From: Natronospira proteinivora
Lineage (GTDB): Bacteria; Pseudomonadota; Gammaproteobacteria; Natronospirales; Natronospiraceae
DNA length: 64,000 bases
Direction of reading: 5' to 3'
Assembly: GCF_024170465.1 (NCBI RefSeq)
Contig: NZ_JALJYF010000003.1
Span: forward strand, 62,001-126,000
Shown one piece after another: positions 33,817 through 44,128 of this stretch; within the stretch, counting starts at the first letter, position 1, and the number at the start of each line of letters is the position of its first letter. Under the pieces are notes generated by a model. That model worked only from the letters and a program-made list of their open reading frames with translations, was not told the DNA's origin and did no database searches. A program made the position numbers and the translations under genes.

Positions 33817-34799
33817 GCGGCCTTGACCTCCCTCCAGTCCTCACCGGCCAGCCACGCTTCCGTTAATGCGAGCTGTTCCCTGGCCGATGAAAGTCTTACA
33901 ACCTGTTTTCTCCATGGCTCACCGTCTGGGCGGGTACGGGAATACCAGCCCAGATGTTTGCGGGCGATTCGCACGCCGGTGAACTCCCCATAAAAGGCAT
34001 ACAGATTTTCCAGGTGCTCGAGCATGACTTGCCGGATCTCCGCCGCCTCGGGTGGCGGGTGGTGTTGCCCGGTCTCGAGATAATGGTTGATCTCCCGGAA
34101 AATCCAGGGGCGGCCCTGGGCCGCCCGACCTATCATGATGCCGTCTGCGCCAGTGAAGTCCAGTACTTCCCGCGCCTTTTCCGCTGAGTCGATATCCCCG
34201 TTGGCGATCACCGGAATCGAAACGGCGGCCTTCACCTGCCGAATGGTTTCGAACTCCGCCGTACCCCGATATTTATCGGCCCGGGTTCGACCATGCACCG
34301 CCAGGGCCTGAATACCGGATTGTTCGGCAATTCGCGCAATCCTCAGCGCATTGCGGTGGTCCGGCGACGGTCCCGTACGGCATTTCAGGGTCACCGGCAC
34401 GGACACCGCATTGACCACCGCTTCCAGAATTCGGGCCACCAGGGCCTCGTCCGCCAACAGGGCGGAGCCGGCCATGCGGTTGCAGACCTTTTTGGCCGGG
34501 CAGCCCATATTGATATCGATGATCTGGGCGCCGTGATCCACATTGAACCGTGCTGCATCTGCCAGCATGGCCGGTTCGGCCCCGGCGATCTGGACGATGA
34601 TGGGATCCACTTCCCCGGCGTGGTCGAGCCGCTGACGCGTCTTGCGGCTGTTCCAAAGCGACGGGTCTGAGGTCACCATCTCCGAGGGTGCAAAGCCGGC
34701 ACCCAGGCGCTTGCAGAGCTGGCGAAAAGGCCGGTCCGTGACCCCGGCCATGGGGGCCAGTGCCACTGGATTGGGCATCTTGATGGAAGCAATCTGCAT
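33813..34799 (-). CDS. dusB: tRNA-dihydrouridine synthase DusB
   Basis: A 328-residue TIM-barrel flavoenzyme from ATG 34799, which gives the usual N terminus MQIASIKMPNPVALAPMAGVTDRPFR. The active-site cysteine lies in INMGCPAKKVCNRMAGSAL, and HGRTRADKYRG and GADGIMIGRAAQGRPWIF are FMN and phosphate-binding loops. It reduces U17-type positions in the tRNA D-loop. Coupled to fis. Confidence 0.95.
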   Translation of the reverse strand: MQIASIKMPNPVALAPMAGVTDRPFRQLCKRLGAGFAPSEMVTSDPSLWNSRKTRQRLDHAGEVDPIIVQIAGAEPAMLADAARFNVDHGAQIIDINMGCPAKKVCNRMAGSALLADEALVARILEAVVNAVSVPVTLKCRTGPSPDHRNALRIARIAEQSGIQALAVHGRTRADKYRGTAEFETIRQVKAAVSIPVIANGDIDSAEKAREVLDFTGADGIMIGRAAQGRPWIFREINHYLETGQHHPPPEAAEIRQVMLEHLENLYAFYGEFTGVRIARKHLGWYSRTRPDGEPWRKQVVRLSSAREQLALTEAWLAGEDWREVKAA

Positions 34800-34879
34800 G
34801 GCCGTGGCCCGACTGATCAGCGGACCGGAAAGTCTAGCGTTTCCCAGCCAGCGGGAAAAGGGATTGACACCTAAAAAAG

Positions 34880-35812
34880 CTAACGGGTGAAGGCCGCGCC
34901 CCCCCGTTGGGGGCGGCAGGCATAGCCTTCTTCCTGTGGCCAGCACAGTTCGATGTGGAAACCCACCGCATCGCGTCCGGGGTCACTGAGTTCCAGGCGC
35001 AGGGGCAGGCGGGAACGGGCGGGAAAACCGCTGGGCAGTTGTTCCCGGTAGATCCAGTCCTGGGGGCCGAAGAAACCATGGCCCATGTTCAGTCCCCAGC
35101 GATCTTCCAGACGGACATAGACCGCCGGCAGGGGTTGGTCCCGATCCCCCTGGTTCTCCACCACGCCGGTGACCCGAAGATTGCCGCTTTCGCCATCGGC
35201 GCCGGCAATGTCGGTACGGATCACATCCAGTTGGGACAGGTTTCGTTCCCGGGGAACCTCGCCGATGACGGTTTCATAGACCCGGGAAACCGGTTCTCCC
35301 AGCCAGGCATGCTGGGTCCAGTAATGGCGTTCGGCATGAATCAATTGAATCCCGAGCAACAACAGCAGCAGGATGCTGCCCAGCATCCAGAGCGCCGATT
35401 CGCCACGGGAGGGCGGGGTGCGTTGTTCACTGGCCTCGAAGGGACTCAGGGCCGTACTCATTCCCTCCGGCGGGGCCGACCATTTGGGTGTGGCGGTGGT
35501 TTCCTCCAGGCCGGGGTTCGGTTCGGGGGTCTCTTCCGGTGCGGTTTCGGGTCTTGACTCGGCCACTTCATCGAAGAGATCCCGAGTCAGGGGGTCGCGT
35601 TCGTCGGCAGTGCTCGGTGTTGATTCCGACGCTGCTTCCGGTTCCCTGTTCTCCTCCGTCTCGTCGCCGGTCTCCGGTAGTTCGGGTTCCAGGTGACTGA
35701 GGGCATTGAAGGTGTTGGTGCAAAGGGAGCAGCGTACCTCCCCGCTGGCGGCATGCAGTTCCTCATCCCGGACCCGGAAATAACTGCCGCATTTTGGACA
35801 CTGGGTGAACAT
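34880..35812 (-). CDS. Zinc-ribbon and DUF3426 membrane protein
   Basis: A 310-residue protein from ATG 35812, 2 bp after the prmA stop. The N-terminal MJ0042-type zinc ribbon (CPKCGSYFRVRDEELHAASGEVRCSLC) is followed by a long acidic, low-complexity linker (residues about 50-135). One membrane helix (ALWMLGSILLLLLLGIQLI) and a periplasmic DUF3426 domain (GNLRVTGVVENQGDRDQPLPAVYVRLED) complete it. The family occurs between prmA and dusB in many gammaproteobacteria; no function established. Confidence 0.88.
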   Translation of the reverse strand: MFTQCPKCGSYFRVRDEELHAASGEVRCSLCTNTFNALSHLEPELPETGDETEENREPEAASESTPSTADERDPLTRDLFDEVAESRPETAPEETPEPNPGLEETTATPKWSAPPEGMSTALSPFEASEQRTPPSRGESALWMLGSILLLLLLGIQLIHAERHYWTQHAWLGEPVSRVYETVIGEVPRERNLSQLDVIRTDIAGADGESGNLRVTGVVENQGDRDQPLPAVYVRLEDRWGLNMGHGFFGPQDWIYREQLPSGFPARSRLPLRLELSDPGRDAVGFHIELCWPQEEGYACRPQRGGAAFTR

Positions 35813-35814
35813 GC

Positions 35815-36702
35815 TCAGGTCACGACCTTTCTGCCCCGGATCAGGACCCAATCTTCCCGCCGCTCGATGCGGATGTCCATCAGTTGATCGGCATAGGCCT
35901 TGGTCACACGCTCGCTTTGGTCTTCCAGGACACCGGTGAGGGCCAGCTCGCCCCGAGGGGCCAACAAAGCCAGAATACGGGGTGCCAGTTCAATCAGGGG
36001 ATTGGCCAGGATATTGGCAATCACCAGATCGGCCTGCATGGCCGGGCAATTGTCCGGTGCTACCGCCTGGATGCGTCCGGCCACGTCATTGGCTCGGGCA
36101 TTGTCCCAGGTGGCAACCAGGGCCTGGGGATCATTGTCCACGGCCAGCACCGATTTCGCCCCCAGGCGGGCGGCGGCCACCGCCAGGATGCCGGAGCCGC
36201 TGCCATAATCCACCACCCGCATGCCGGGTTGGACCCGCTGGGCGAGCCAGTTCAGGCACAGCGCGGTGGTAGGGTGACTGCCGGTGCCGAAGGCCAGTCC
36301 GGGGGGGATACGCACGGTGATCGCTTCCGGCGCAAGATCCATATCGGTCTCGCCAGGCAGAATCCAGAGCTTGTCGGCAAAGCACAGGGGTTTGGCGTGA
36401 TCGGCCCAGGCCAGGGTCCAATCCCGGTCTTCCAGCACTTCGATTTCATAGTCCGGCACGCTGTTGCCCGGCCAGTCCCGGATCAGGTCATCGATCAGGG
36501 CCTGATGGCCGTGCTCGGCCGAAAACAACCCGGTCACGATGGTCTCGTTCCAGAGCGGCGTCTCGCCGGCCCCCGGTTCCAGTAGGGGCTGATCACCGGC
36601 ATCCTCATAGGAAATCGCCTGGGCCCCCAGGGCTTCCATAGCAGCCTCAATGTCCGTCACATCCAGCTCGCCGGCCTTGATGGAAAGTTTTAGCCAGTTC
36701 AT
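35815..36702 (-). CDS. prmA: Ribosomal protein L11 methyltransferase
   Basis: A 295-residue protein from ATG 36702 (MNWLKLSIKAGELDVTDIEAAMEALGA), equal in length to E. coli PrmA. The SAM site is VVDYGSGSGILAVAAARLGAKSVLAVDNDPQA and the catalytic NILANPLIEL motif follows. It trimethylates L11. It lies 127 bp after accC with a terminator between, so prmA, the DUF3426 gene, dusB and fis form their own unit. Confidence 0.96.
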   Translation of the reverse strand: MNWLKLSIKAGELDVTDIEAAMEALGAQAISYEDAGDQPLLEPGAGETPLWNETIVTGLFSAEHGHQALIDDLIRDWPGNSVPDYEIEVLEDRDWTLAWADHAKPLCFADKLWILPGETDMDLAPEAITVRIPPGLAFGTGSHPTTALCLNWLAQRVQPGMRVVDYGSGSGILAVAAARLGAKSVLAVDNDPQALVATWDNARANDVAGRIQAVAPDNCPAMQADLVIANILANPLIELAPRILALLAPRGELALTGVLEDQSERVTKAYADQLMDIRIERREDWVLIRGRKVVT

Positions 36703-36717
36703 GGCTTGTCCTGTTAG

Positions 36718-36783
36718 AAAAAAACGGGCCCCATCCTCTCTCGGAACCGATGGCAATCAGTACCGTGATGGGCATGGGGCCGT
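36718..36783 (-). terminator. Terminator after accC
   Basis: On the minus strand, ACGGCCCCATGCCC at the start pairs with GGATGGGGCCCGT at the end around a long loop, followed by seven Ts (36724-36718). The long loop makes it less ideal, but the stem is strong. Confidence 0.75.
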
Positions 36784-36829
36784 TGCTGATTCAGCGTGGT
36801 GATCATCCGCGATGGCGGTGATCCTGCCG

Positions 36830-38176
36830 TCAGGCTTCGCCGTCCAGTTTCTTGTGCAGATAATGGATATCGGTGCCCCCGGCTTGGAAGTTTTCATCCG
36901 TGACCAGATCCTGGTGCAGGGCCACATTGGTGCGAATCCCTTCCACCACGATTTCGGTCAGTGCCTGACGCATCCGCTTGAGAGCGGAGTCCCGAGTGGA
37001 GCCATGGGCCAACAGCTTACCGATCAGGGAGTCGTAATAGGGCGGCACGGTATAGCCGTTGTAGACATGAGAGTCCACACGGATGCCTGGCCCGCCCGGC
37101 GCATGCCAGTTAACAATCCGACCCGGCGAGGGGGCAAAGCTGCGGGGATCCTCGGCATTGATCCGACATTCCACGGCATGGCCCTGGATCTTGATATCGG
37201 ATTGCTTGTAGCCCAGTTTTTCGCCGGCCGCGATGCGCAGCTGTTCCTTGACGATATCCACCCCGGTCACCATCTCGGTGACCGGATGCTCCACCTGCAC
37301 CCGGGTGTTCATTTCGATGAAGTAGAAGTTGCCATCTTCATAGAGGAACTCGAAGGTGCCGGCGCCCCGGTAGCCGATTTCCAGACAGGCCTGCACGCAG
37401 CGTTCACCCACGCGCTGGCGTTCTTCCTCGGTGATGCCCGGAGCCGGGGCTTCCTCGATCACCTTCTGGTGGCGGCGCTGCATGGAGCAGTCCCGCTCGC
37501 CCAGGTGAATGGCATTGCCCTGGCCGTCGGCCAGTACCTGGAACTCCACATGGCGGGGCCGGCCCAGGTACTTCTCCATGTAGACCATGTCGTTGCTGAA
37601 GGCGGCCTTGGCTTCGTTTTTGGTGGTGTTGATGGCCTCCACCAAGTCCTTTTCCTCATGCACCACCCGCATGCCGCGACCACCGCCGCCACCAGCGGCC
37701 TTGATCAGGACCGGATAACCGATTTCCGCGGCAATCCGCAGATTGGTCTTGTCATCGTCATCCAGGGCCCCGCCGGAGCCGGGCACCGTGGGTACGCCGG
37801 CTTCCTTCATGGCCTTGATGGCTGAAACCTTGTCCCCCATCAGGCGAATGGTGTCCGCCTTGGGGCCGATGAAGATAAAACCGCTGCGCTCCACCCGCTC
37901 GGCAAAATCGGCGTTCTCGGAGAGAAAACCGTAGCCGGGGTGAATGGCATTGGCGTCGGTGACTTCCGCCGCGCTGATAATGGCCGGCATGTTGAGATAA
38001 CTTTCGGCCGAGGAGGGGGGGCCGATGCAGACGGATTCATCGGCCAGCAGCACATGTTTTTGCTCTTCGTCCGCCTTGGAGTGCACCGCCACGGCTTCGA
38101 TGCCGAGTTCGCGACAGGCGCGTAGCACCCGCAGGGCGATCTCGCCACGATTGGCAATGAGAACCTTGTCCAGCAT
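36830..38176 (-). CDS. accC: Biotin carboxylase subunit of acetyl-CoA carboxylase
   Basis: A 448-residue ATP-grasp enzyme from ATG 38176 ([21 protein letters not shown]). The glycine-rich loop [51 protein letters not shown] and [11 protein letters not shown] are all present. It carboxylates the biotin on AccB with bicarbonate and ATP, the first step toward malonyl-CoA. Downstream of accB with an 85-bp gap; same operon. Confidence 0.97.
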   Translation of the reverse strand: MLDKVLIANRGEIALRVLRACRELGIEAVAVHSKADEEQKHVLLADESVCIGPPSSAESYLNMPAIISAAEVTDANAIHPGYGFLSENADFAERVERSGFIFIGPKADTIRLMGDKVSAIKAMKEAGVPTVPGSGGALDDDDKTNLRIAAEIGYPVLIKAAGGGGGRGMRVVHEEKDLVEAINTTKNEAKAAFSNDMVYMEKYLGRPRHVEFQVLADGQGNAIHLGERDCSMQRRHQKVIEEAPAPGITEEERQRVGERCVQACLEIGYRGAGTFEFLYEDGNFYFIEMNTRVQVEHPVTEMVTGVDIVKEQLRIAAGEKLGYKQSDIKIQGHAVECRINAEDPRSFAPSPGRIVNWHAPGGPGIRVDSHVYNGYTVPPYYDSLIGKLLAHGSTRDSALKRMRQALTEIVVEGIRTNVALHQDLVTDENFQAGGTDIHYLHKKLDGEA

Positions 38177-38261
38177 TGATTCGTTTCCTGTCATGACTTG
38201 CGAATGAAGCAACCGCCCGGGGCGGTCGGAAAGGGTCCATAAGGGACCGGTCTCGGCTGCT

Positions 38262-38732
38262 TTAGCCGATCACGAACAGTGGCTGGCCGTATTCCACCGG
38301 TTCACCGTTTTCTACCAGGATGGCCTTGATGGTGCCGGACTTGTCGGCTTCGATCTGGTTCATCATCTTCATCGCTTCCACGATGCAGACGGTTTCCCCT
38401 TCCTTGACCTGCTGGCCGACTTCCACGAAGTTCTTGGAAGTGGGAGAGGGGGCACGATAGAAGGTCCCCACCATGGGGGATTCCAGCTTGTGGCCGGCGG
38501 GGGTGTCGTCTTCACTTTCCTGGCTCGGATTACCGCCGCTCTCGGCGGCCGGCTGGGGCGCGGCCTGCTGGGGGGGCTGGGGTGGTGGGGCGGCCATATA
38601 CTGCTGGGGCTGGGCCCCGGCGGGGTGGCCACGACTGATGCGCACGGATTCCTCACCCTCGGTGATCTCAATCTCGGCGATGCCAGATTCTTCCAGCAGT
38701 TCGATCAGTCGTTTTACTTTTCTGATATCCAT
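38262..38732 (-). CDS. accB: Biotin carboxyl carrier protein
   Basis: A 156-residue protein from ATG 38732 ([34 protein letters not shown]). It has a proline/alanine-rich linker and the C-terminal biotinyl domain with [11 protein letters not shown], where the central lysine is biotinylated; the thumb region is [13 protein letters not shown]. It carries carboxybiotin between AccC and the AccAD transferase. 34 bp after aroQ. Confidence 0.96.
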   Translation of the reverse strand: MDIRKVKRLIELLEESGIAEIEITEGEESVRISRGHPAGAQPQQYMAAPPPQPPQQAAPQPAAESGGNPSQESEDDTPAGHKLESPMVGTFYRAPSPTSKNFVEVGQQVKEGETVCIVEAMKMMNQIEADKSGTIKAILVENGEPVEYGQPLFVIG

Positions 38733-38766
38733 AAGGCTCCCGTTGTTTCGGTTTGTCGTTTGGGGC

Positions 38767-39204
38767 TCACCCGAACCGCTTGTCCGCCGCCAGCAGGGCG
38801 CATTCATAACCGAAGGCGCCCAGGCCGCAGATGGTCCCGATGGCAATGTCCGAGAAATAGGAGCGATGCCGAAAGGCTTCCCGGCTGGCCGGGTTGCTCA
38901 GATGCACCTCGATCATCGCCAGCTCACCCGCCAGCACCGCATCCCGCAGGGCGATACTGGTATGGGTGAAAGCGGCGGGATTGAAGATGAGGCAATCCAC
39001 GTCCTGGTCGGCGGCCTGGTGCAGGCGTTCGATCAAGGCGTGTTCGGCATTGCTCTGAAAGAAGTCGATTCCATGCCCGAGTTCCCCGGCCACCGTCTGT
39101 AGCCGTGTGTTGATATCGGCCAGGCTTTGGCTGCCGTAGACTGAGGTCTCGCGACTGCCGAGCCGGTTCAGGTTGGGGCCGTTTAGCACCAGAAAGTCCG
39201 CCAA
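38767..39204 (-). CDS. aroQ: Type II 3-dehydroquinate dehydratase
   Basis: A 145-residue protein starting [28 protein letters not shown]. The catalytic tyrosine (VYG), the flexible-lid arginine, [17 protein letters not shown] with active-site Asn/His, and [21 protein letters not shown] are complete. It makes 3-dehydroshikimate in the shikimate pathway. First of the aroQ-accB-accC operon; a terminator separates it from tlpA. Confidence 0.96.
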   Translation of the reverse strand: MADFLVLNGPNLNRLGSRETSVYGSQSLADINTRLQTVAGELGHGIDFFQSNAEHALIERLHQAADQDVDCLIFNPAAFTHTSIALRDAVLAGELAMIEVHLSNPASREAFRHRSYFSDIAIGTICGLGAFGYECALLAADKRFG

Positions 39205-39350
39205 GGGCTCTCTCCGCCAGGGAATCAGCGCCAGTGGGCGCCTTGTTGGATGCTGTTCCGCGCCGTTTCGACGCCGATGGGCGCCTTATCCGGGCAGGAT
39301 TCGAAGGAGTAATTGTGGATCATGAAATCCGACTTGTCCACGGCTGGGGC

Positions 39351-39378
39351 AAAAAAATTCCGGCATTTCGCCGGAATT
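39351..39378 (-). terminator. Intrinsic terminator of cutA-dsbD-tlpA
   Basis: Minus strand AATTCCGGC-GAAAT-GCCGGAATT followed by seven Ts (39357-39351). A perfect 9-bp stem about 70 bp after the tlpA stop. Confidence 0.93.
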
Positions 39379-39448
39379 AGGGGGTAATTCGCCGCAGCTT
39401 TAGACATAAAGGCTTTTTGCCTCAGCGGCCGGCCGGTCGCGGGCCGGC

Positions 39449-40027
39449 TCATGAATCGGATTCCTCCGCGAAGGCCGGCGCCATCATGGGTTCAACGTCC
39501 TCGGGTTCGATCAGGCCCAGGTGGAAGTTCACTACCTCGCCTTCCCGGTTCACGATGAAGGTGTGGGGCATGCCCAAGGTGGCGCTGCCGAAGGCCTCCA
39601 ATACTTCCAGGGTTTCGTTCTCGCCCACCATGAGCGGGTAATTGATACCGAAATCTTCGGCGAAGCGGTTTACCGGTTCCGGCTCGTCCAGGGCGATCCC
39701 GAGCACGGTCACGTCCCGGTCGGCGTACTCTTCCTGCAGTTCGATCAGCAGCGGTACTTCCTCGCGGCAGGGGGCGCACCAGGTGCCCCAGAAGTTGATC
39801 ACCAGAATATCGCCTTCCCATTCATCGATATGCCGTTCCTGGCCATCGGGATCGGGCAGGCTGAAGCTGGGTAGGGTCTCGGTCAGCTGGCCGCTTTCCC
39901 GGGCGGCGGTTTCCCGGTCCGCGGGTTCGCCGTCCGGTTCCGGGCCCATCCACTGGTAGAGGCCATAGCCCAGGGCAGCGGCACCAATCATCACGGCAAT
40001 CAGCAGGGCGGGGAAGCTGTTTTTCAT
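39449..40027 (-). CDS. TlpA-family membrane-anchored thioredoxin
   Basis: A 192-residue protein from ATG 40027 with an N-terminal membrane anchor (MKNSFPALLIAVMIGAAALGYGLY). An acidic linker and an AhpC/TlpA-type periplasmic thioredoxin domain follow, with NFWGTWCAPCREEVP (active-site C-x2-C about residue 84) and the cis-proline GMPHTFIV. It probably receives electrons from DsbD, encoded 39 bp upstream, for periplasmic thiol reduction or cytochrome c maturation. Confidence 0.9.
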   Translation of the reverse strand: MKNSFPALLIAVMIGAAALGYGLYQWMGPEPDGEPADRETAARESGQLTETLPSFSLPDPDGQERHIDEWEGDILVINFWGTWCAPCREEVPLLIELQEEYADRDVTVLGIALDEPEPVNRFAEDFGINYPLMVGENETLEVLEAFGSATLGMPHTFIVNREGEVVNFHLGLIEPEDVEPMMAPAFAEESDS

Positions 40028-40065
40028 GGTCAGTACACTCCGGCCAGTTGGGGCTGGCAATGGAT

Positions 40066-41946
40066 TCAGTCGCGATCAAATTCGCTCTGCACACGACTCA
40101 GGTGATCCTGAAAAGCCTGAGGTCCTTTCTCACCCACCAGGCGTAGGCCGCGCATCTCTTCTCCATGGCGGTCGAAGAAGAGAATGGCCGGGGGCCCGAA
40201 CAGGTCAAAGTGTTCCAGCAGGGCCCGATGCTCGTCGGTATAGCGGGTCACATCCGCTTTGAGCAGATCAAAATCGTCCAGAGCCGCGCGCACCTCCGGG
40301 TCGGTGAAGGTTCGGCGTTCCATGCGAATACAGTCCACGCACCAGTCGGCGTAGAATTCCAGCATCAAGGGCCGATCACGCGGCGCTTCCTCGGCCCCGG
40401 CCAGGGTATTGTCCAGGCCCTGTTGATTATCGATTTCAGTAAAGGCCGGGACGTTGGCCTCGCGGCTTTCACCGCCGCCCAGGGCGATGCCGTGCAGGGG
40501 GCGCAGCGGGTCCTGGCCACCGGCGGCGGCCGCCACCAACAGGACCAGGCCCCAGGTGAGCAGCAGCAATCCGCTGCCTTTGCCAAAGCGCCGCCAGCCA
40601 CTGCTGTCCGATTGCAGGCTGTCCAGGGCGCCCAGATAGACCCCGGCCATCACAAGCAGTGCCGACCACAGCAACAGCGCGGCCGGGCCGGGCAGGATGC
40701 GTTCCAGCATCCAGACGCCCACCGCCAGCAGCAGGAAGCCGAAGGCGATCTTGACGGCATTCATCCAGGCCCCGGTGCGCGGCATGAGGCGGCCTGCCGA
40801 GGTACCCACCACCAGTAGCAAGACCCCCATGCCCATGGACATGGAGAACAGGGCCACGCCGCCACGCAGGGCATCGCCGGTCTGGCCAATGACCAGCAGG
40901 GCACCGGCCAGGGGAGCCGCCACGCAGGGGCCCACGATCAGGGCCGAGAGAAAGCCCATGATGGCAACGCCGGTGTAGCGGCCGGCCTGCTGGCGATTGG
41001 AGAGGCGGTTGAGGGCCTCCTGAAAGCGTGCCGGCACCTGCAATTGATAGAAGCCGAACATGGCCATGGCCAAAAGACCAAAAACCAGAGCGAAGGTCAT
41101 CAGAACCACTGGGTGTTGCAGGGTGGCCTGCAGATTATGGCCCAGCAGGCCGGCGGCAACCCCGGCGGCGGTATAGGTCAGGGCCATGGCCAGGACATAG
41201 GTCAGGGACAGGCCGAAAGCCCGCAGGGTACTGATTTGTTCCCCCCGGCCAATGATCAGGCTGGAGAGGATGGGCACCATGGGTAGCACGCAGGGAGTGA
41301 AACTGAGCAGCAAGCCAAAGCCGAAGAACAGGGCGGCAATCAGCCACCATTGGCCATCTGCCACCAGGCTGGCCAGGCGATCCTGTTCCGACAGGGCGAG
41401 ATCGTCGGCCCCGTTCGCGCTGGTGCTGGCCGTGACCCCGCCGGAGGCCATGACCACCGGACTGCTCTGGTCCATGGGGGGATAGCAGAGACCGGCGTCG
41501 GCACAGCCCTGGTAGCGGACATTGATCAGCAATTCTTCCCCGGCCTGAGCGCCTTCCACGGGAATCTCGATCACCAGGTGATCTCGGTGCACCACGCTTT
41601 CGCCGAAGAATTCGTCTTCTTCGAGCAGGCCTTCGGGGAACCGGGCCTCGCCCAGATTGCCTTCGCCGTCAACAATACTGAAATCGAAGCGATGCTCGTA
41701 GAGGTAGTATTCCTCGGCGACGTTCCATTCCACCTGAATCAGGTCGTCCCGGGGGGAATGGACCGACATGACAAAGGCTTCGTCCGGGTGCAGAAAATCG
41801 CCCCCGGACAGACCAGCGGTATCGCCGAAATCACCCGATTGCTGGCCTTCGCCCACGATCTGGGCGCCGAGCAGGGTGGGGGCCAGCAGAACGGTGAAAA
41901 ACAGAGCCGTCAGCCAGGAAGGCAGCCCGGGAATACTATGTCTCAT
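40066..41946 (-). CDS. dsbD: Thiol:disulfide interchange protein DsbD
   Basis: A 626-residue three-domain protein. It has a signal peptide and an N-terminal DsbD-alpha domain with CADAGLCYPP (periplasmic C-x5-C site), eight membrane segments from about residue 205 with FTPCVLPMVPI and GPCVAAPLAGALL (the redox cysteines of the membrane domain), and a C-terminal thioredoxin domain with YADWCVDCIRMERRTF. It moves electrons from cytosolic thioredoxin to periplasmic partners. Its start overlaps the cutA stop (ATGA). Confidence 0.95.
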   Translation of the reverse strand: MRHSIPGLPSWLTALFFTVLLAPTLLGAQIVGEGQQSGDFGDTAGLSGGDFLHPDEAFVMSVHSPRDDLIQVEWNVAEEYYLYEHRFDFSIVDGEGNLGEARFPEGLLEEDEFFGESVVHRDHLVIEIPVEGAQAGEELLINVRYQGCADAGLCYPPMDQSSPVVMASGGVTASTSANGADDLALSEQDRLASLVADGQWWLIAALFFGFGLLLSFTPCVLPMVPILSSLIIGRGEQISTLRAFGLSLTYVLAMALTYTAAGVAAGLLGHNLQATLQHPVVLMTFALVFGLLAMAMFGFYQLQVPARFQEALNRLSNRQQAGRYTGVAIMGFLSALIVGPCVAAPLAGALLVIGQTGDALRGGVALFSMSMGMGVLLLVVGTSAGRLMPRTGAWMNAVKIAFGFLLLAVGVWMLERILPGPAALLLWSALLVMAGVYLGALDSLQSDSSGWRRFGKGSGLLLLTWGLVLLVAAAAGGQDPLRPLHGIALGGGESREANVPAFTEIDNQQGLDNTLAGAEEAPRDRPLMLEFYADWCVDCIRMERRTFTDPEVRAALDDFDLLKADVTRYTDEHRALLEHFDLFGPPAILFFDRHGEEMRGLRLVGEKGPQAFQDHLSRVQSEFDRD

Positions 41947-42266
41947 CGCGGTCGAGTCTCATCAATAATCCAGTCCAGATAGGCGGGCAAGCCGGCCTCG
42001 ATGGGCAGCGCAATGACCTCGGGTACTTCATAGGGATGCAGGGCCGGTACCCGCTCAATCACGGCCTGTCGCCGATCGCCCGCCGTCTTGATGATGAGCA
42101 GGACCTCCGGATCGCTTTCCACCTGCCCCTGCCATTCATACACCGAGGTCAGGCCGGGCAGTATGTTGACACAGGCAGCGAGCTTCTCGGCTACCAGCTG
42201 TCCGGCGATCTCCCGGGCGGTTTTGTCATCGGGACAGGTGCAGAGCAGAACGTAATGATCACTCAT
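41943..42266 (-). CDS. cutA: Divalent cation tolerance protein CutA
   Basis: A 107-residue protein from ATG 42266 (MSDHYVLLCTCPDDKTAREIAGQLVAEKLAACVNILPGLTSVYEWQGQVESDPEVLLIIKT) with the typical trimeric CutA sequence, including the later HPYEVPEVIALPIEAGLPAYLDWI. It is linked with copper tolerance and belongs to the PII-like fold. Coupled to dsbD, as in Pseudomonas and E. coli. Confidence 0.96.
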   Translation of the reverse strand: MSDHYVLLCTCPDDKTAREIAGQLVAEKLAACVNILPGLTSVYEWQGQVESDPEVLLIIKTAGDRRQAVIERVPALHPYEVPEVIALPIEAGLPAYLDWIIDETRPR

Positions 42267-42369
42267 AGGAAACGGCTTAATGTTGGAACCCTGATGTTGG
42301 GACCCGGGAGCATAACGTGGCAGAGCAGTCCTTGCCAGCGCCCCGGGCATCCGGTGGATGGTTCGCGGT

Positions 42370-44100
42370 TTACTCGGACAGTCGCTGCCCTTTCAGGCGG
42401 TAGCCATTGCGATAGAGGATGATTTCTTCCGAAGGTTCCCCGTTGCCCCTGTCCGGAAACAGCAACTCCATGGGCTGGTTGCGATGAAAGAAGCGTCCCT
42501 CTTCGGCCGGATACAGGGATTGCGGCGGGCCACCGGCGGTTTCCACCAGCAATCGTTCCCCATCCACCCGGACGCTCAGCTCCAGCCCCTTTTCCAGGCG
42601 ATATTGTCCACTGTGGCGGTCCAGGGCCTCGCTTGAACGCGGCTGCACTTGCCGGGAGGCGTGGTGCTCGGTGGCTGTCATGCGATGGCCCACTTCCTTG
42701 ATGTCGCCGCCACTCTTGATGATGAGTTTGCTGACGGCGCCGTCAGCATCTTCCTCAAAAATCACTTCCGAATCCACGCCGCGGGTGAAAAAGCGCTCGT
42801 CGTCCAGGGGGTAGAGGCGCAGGGCCGGTCTTCCCGGTGCCTGGATGAACAAGCCTTCTTCACGCAGGCGCACGCTGACCACGAAGCCCGGGCTCATTCG
42901 GTAACGACCGGCGTACAGGGCACCGAGACGTGGATCCAGGGCTTCTGCTTCACGGAGAGGCGGGATGCTGTCCCGAGCCCCCAGGGCTGCCAGCCCCAGT
43001 TCCCGCAGACTGTTGCCGGTATTGGCCAGGATCACTACGGCGCGCTGATTATCCGGGTCGAAGCCGGCAAAGCTGGCGTGTCCGGCGGTTCGGCCCTCAT
43101 GCCAGGCCAGGGGGCCGCGGTCACCATTGACCAGGTGCCAACCCAGGCCCATGGCCAGATCGTCCTGTCCCATGGATAGCTGGGGCATGCTCAGGTGGCC
43201 GAGGGCCCGGCCAAGGGGATCGTCATCCATCGTCAGATGTGCGTGCACCCAGGCCAACAGATCCCGGGGGGAGGACTTCAGGGCGCCGGCCGCCTGGAAG
43301 GCCGGCATCTCCCAGGCCGGGGCCTGTCGCAGATCATAATCAAAACCCGGGGCCAGACGGTCCCGCTGTTCGGGACTGATACGCAGCTGGGTGTCGTTCA
43401 AGCCAAGGGGGGTGAGCAGCTGTTCATCCAGCAGGGTTTCGAAGGGCGTATCGGCGTGTTCTTCAAGCAATTCCCCCAGCAGGGCATAGCCCAGATTAGA
43501 GTAGGCGAACTGGCTTTCCGGTTCCGTGGCCAGGGGATGGTTGGAGAGAAAGCCCTGCAGCTGTTCGCTGCCGTAGTCCTCATAGAGACGATTGGGGTCC
43601 ACCGGGTCCAGGTCATCCGGGGTGTTGGGCAGGCCGCTGACGTGGGTGGCCAGGTGCCAGAGCTGGACTTCCTCAAGCAGCCGTTGATTGAGGGGACTGT
43701 CGCTGCCGGCAATCTCGGCTATCGGTGTCTCCAGGCTGAGTGAGCCGTCTTCCACCGCCAGGGCCAGCAGGGCGGCAGTGAAGGGCTTGGTCAGGGAGCC
43801 GATCTCGAAGACACTGTCCGGTTCCGGCGGTGGGCCGTTGGGGTGGATGCGGCCGAAGCTGCTCCAACTGACCGCATCTCCCTGGCGTACGCCAATGATC
43901 AGGGATTGGTAATGGCCGGCCTCCACCCGTTCCTGGGCGGCCTGGAGGAGGAAGTCCGGGATGGCAGCCCCGGTCTGGCTGTCGGCGGCCAGTGGCAACG
44001 GGAACAGCAGGCCCCATAGCAGCAAGGACAGTAGGACCATCGCCGGCCATGGCCGCTGCGGGAGCCGGACGGGTACAATAGAGGCATTCCACCGTTTCAT
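42370..44100 (-). CDS. Exported serine beta-lactamase-fold hydrolase with duplicated C-terminal domain
   Basis: A 576-residue protein from ATG 44100 with a signal peptide (to about residue 35). The beta-lactamase/PBP4-like domain has IGSLTKPF (S-x2-K nucleophile), [13 protein letters not shown] (Y-x-N) and [12 protein letters not shown] (H-x-G). Two related strand-rich domains of about 75 residues follow at the end: [23 protein letters not shown]... and [22 protein letters not shown]..., each ending in a phenylalanine-rich turn. Such enzymes are peptidases or esterases acting outside the cytosol. Only 28 bp separate its start from divergent ttcA. Confidence 0.85.
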   Translation of the reverse strand: MKRWNASIVPVRLPQRPWPAMVLLSLLLWGLLFPLPLAADSQTGAAIPDFLLQAAQERVEAGHYQSLIIGVRQGDAVSWSSFGRIHPNGPPPEPDSVFEIGSLTKPFTAALLALAVEDGSLSLETPIAEIAGSDSPLNQRLLEEVQLWHLATHVSGLPNTPDDLDPVDPNRLYEDYGSEQLQGFLSNHPLATEPESQFAYSNLGYALLGELLEEHADTPFETLLDEQLLTPLGLNDTQLRISPEQRDRLAPGFDYDLRQAPAWEMPAFQAAGALKSSPRDLLAWVHAHLTMDDDPLGRALGHLSMPQLSMGQDDLAMGLGWHLVNGDRGPLAWHEGRTAGHASFAGFDPDNQRAVVILANTGNSLRELGLAALGARDSIPPLREAEALDPRLGALYAGRYRMSPGFVVSVRLREEGLFIQAPGRPALRLYPLDDERFFTRGVDSEVIFEEDADGAVSKLIIKSGGDIKEVGHRMTATEHHASRQVQPRSSEALDRHSGQYRLEKGLELSVRVDGERLLVETAGGPPQSLYPAEEGRFFHRNQPMELLFPDRGNGEPSEEIILYRNGYRLKGQRLSE

Positions 44101-44128
44101 CCTGACGAGAATACAACAGGCTCCGCCT

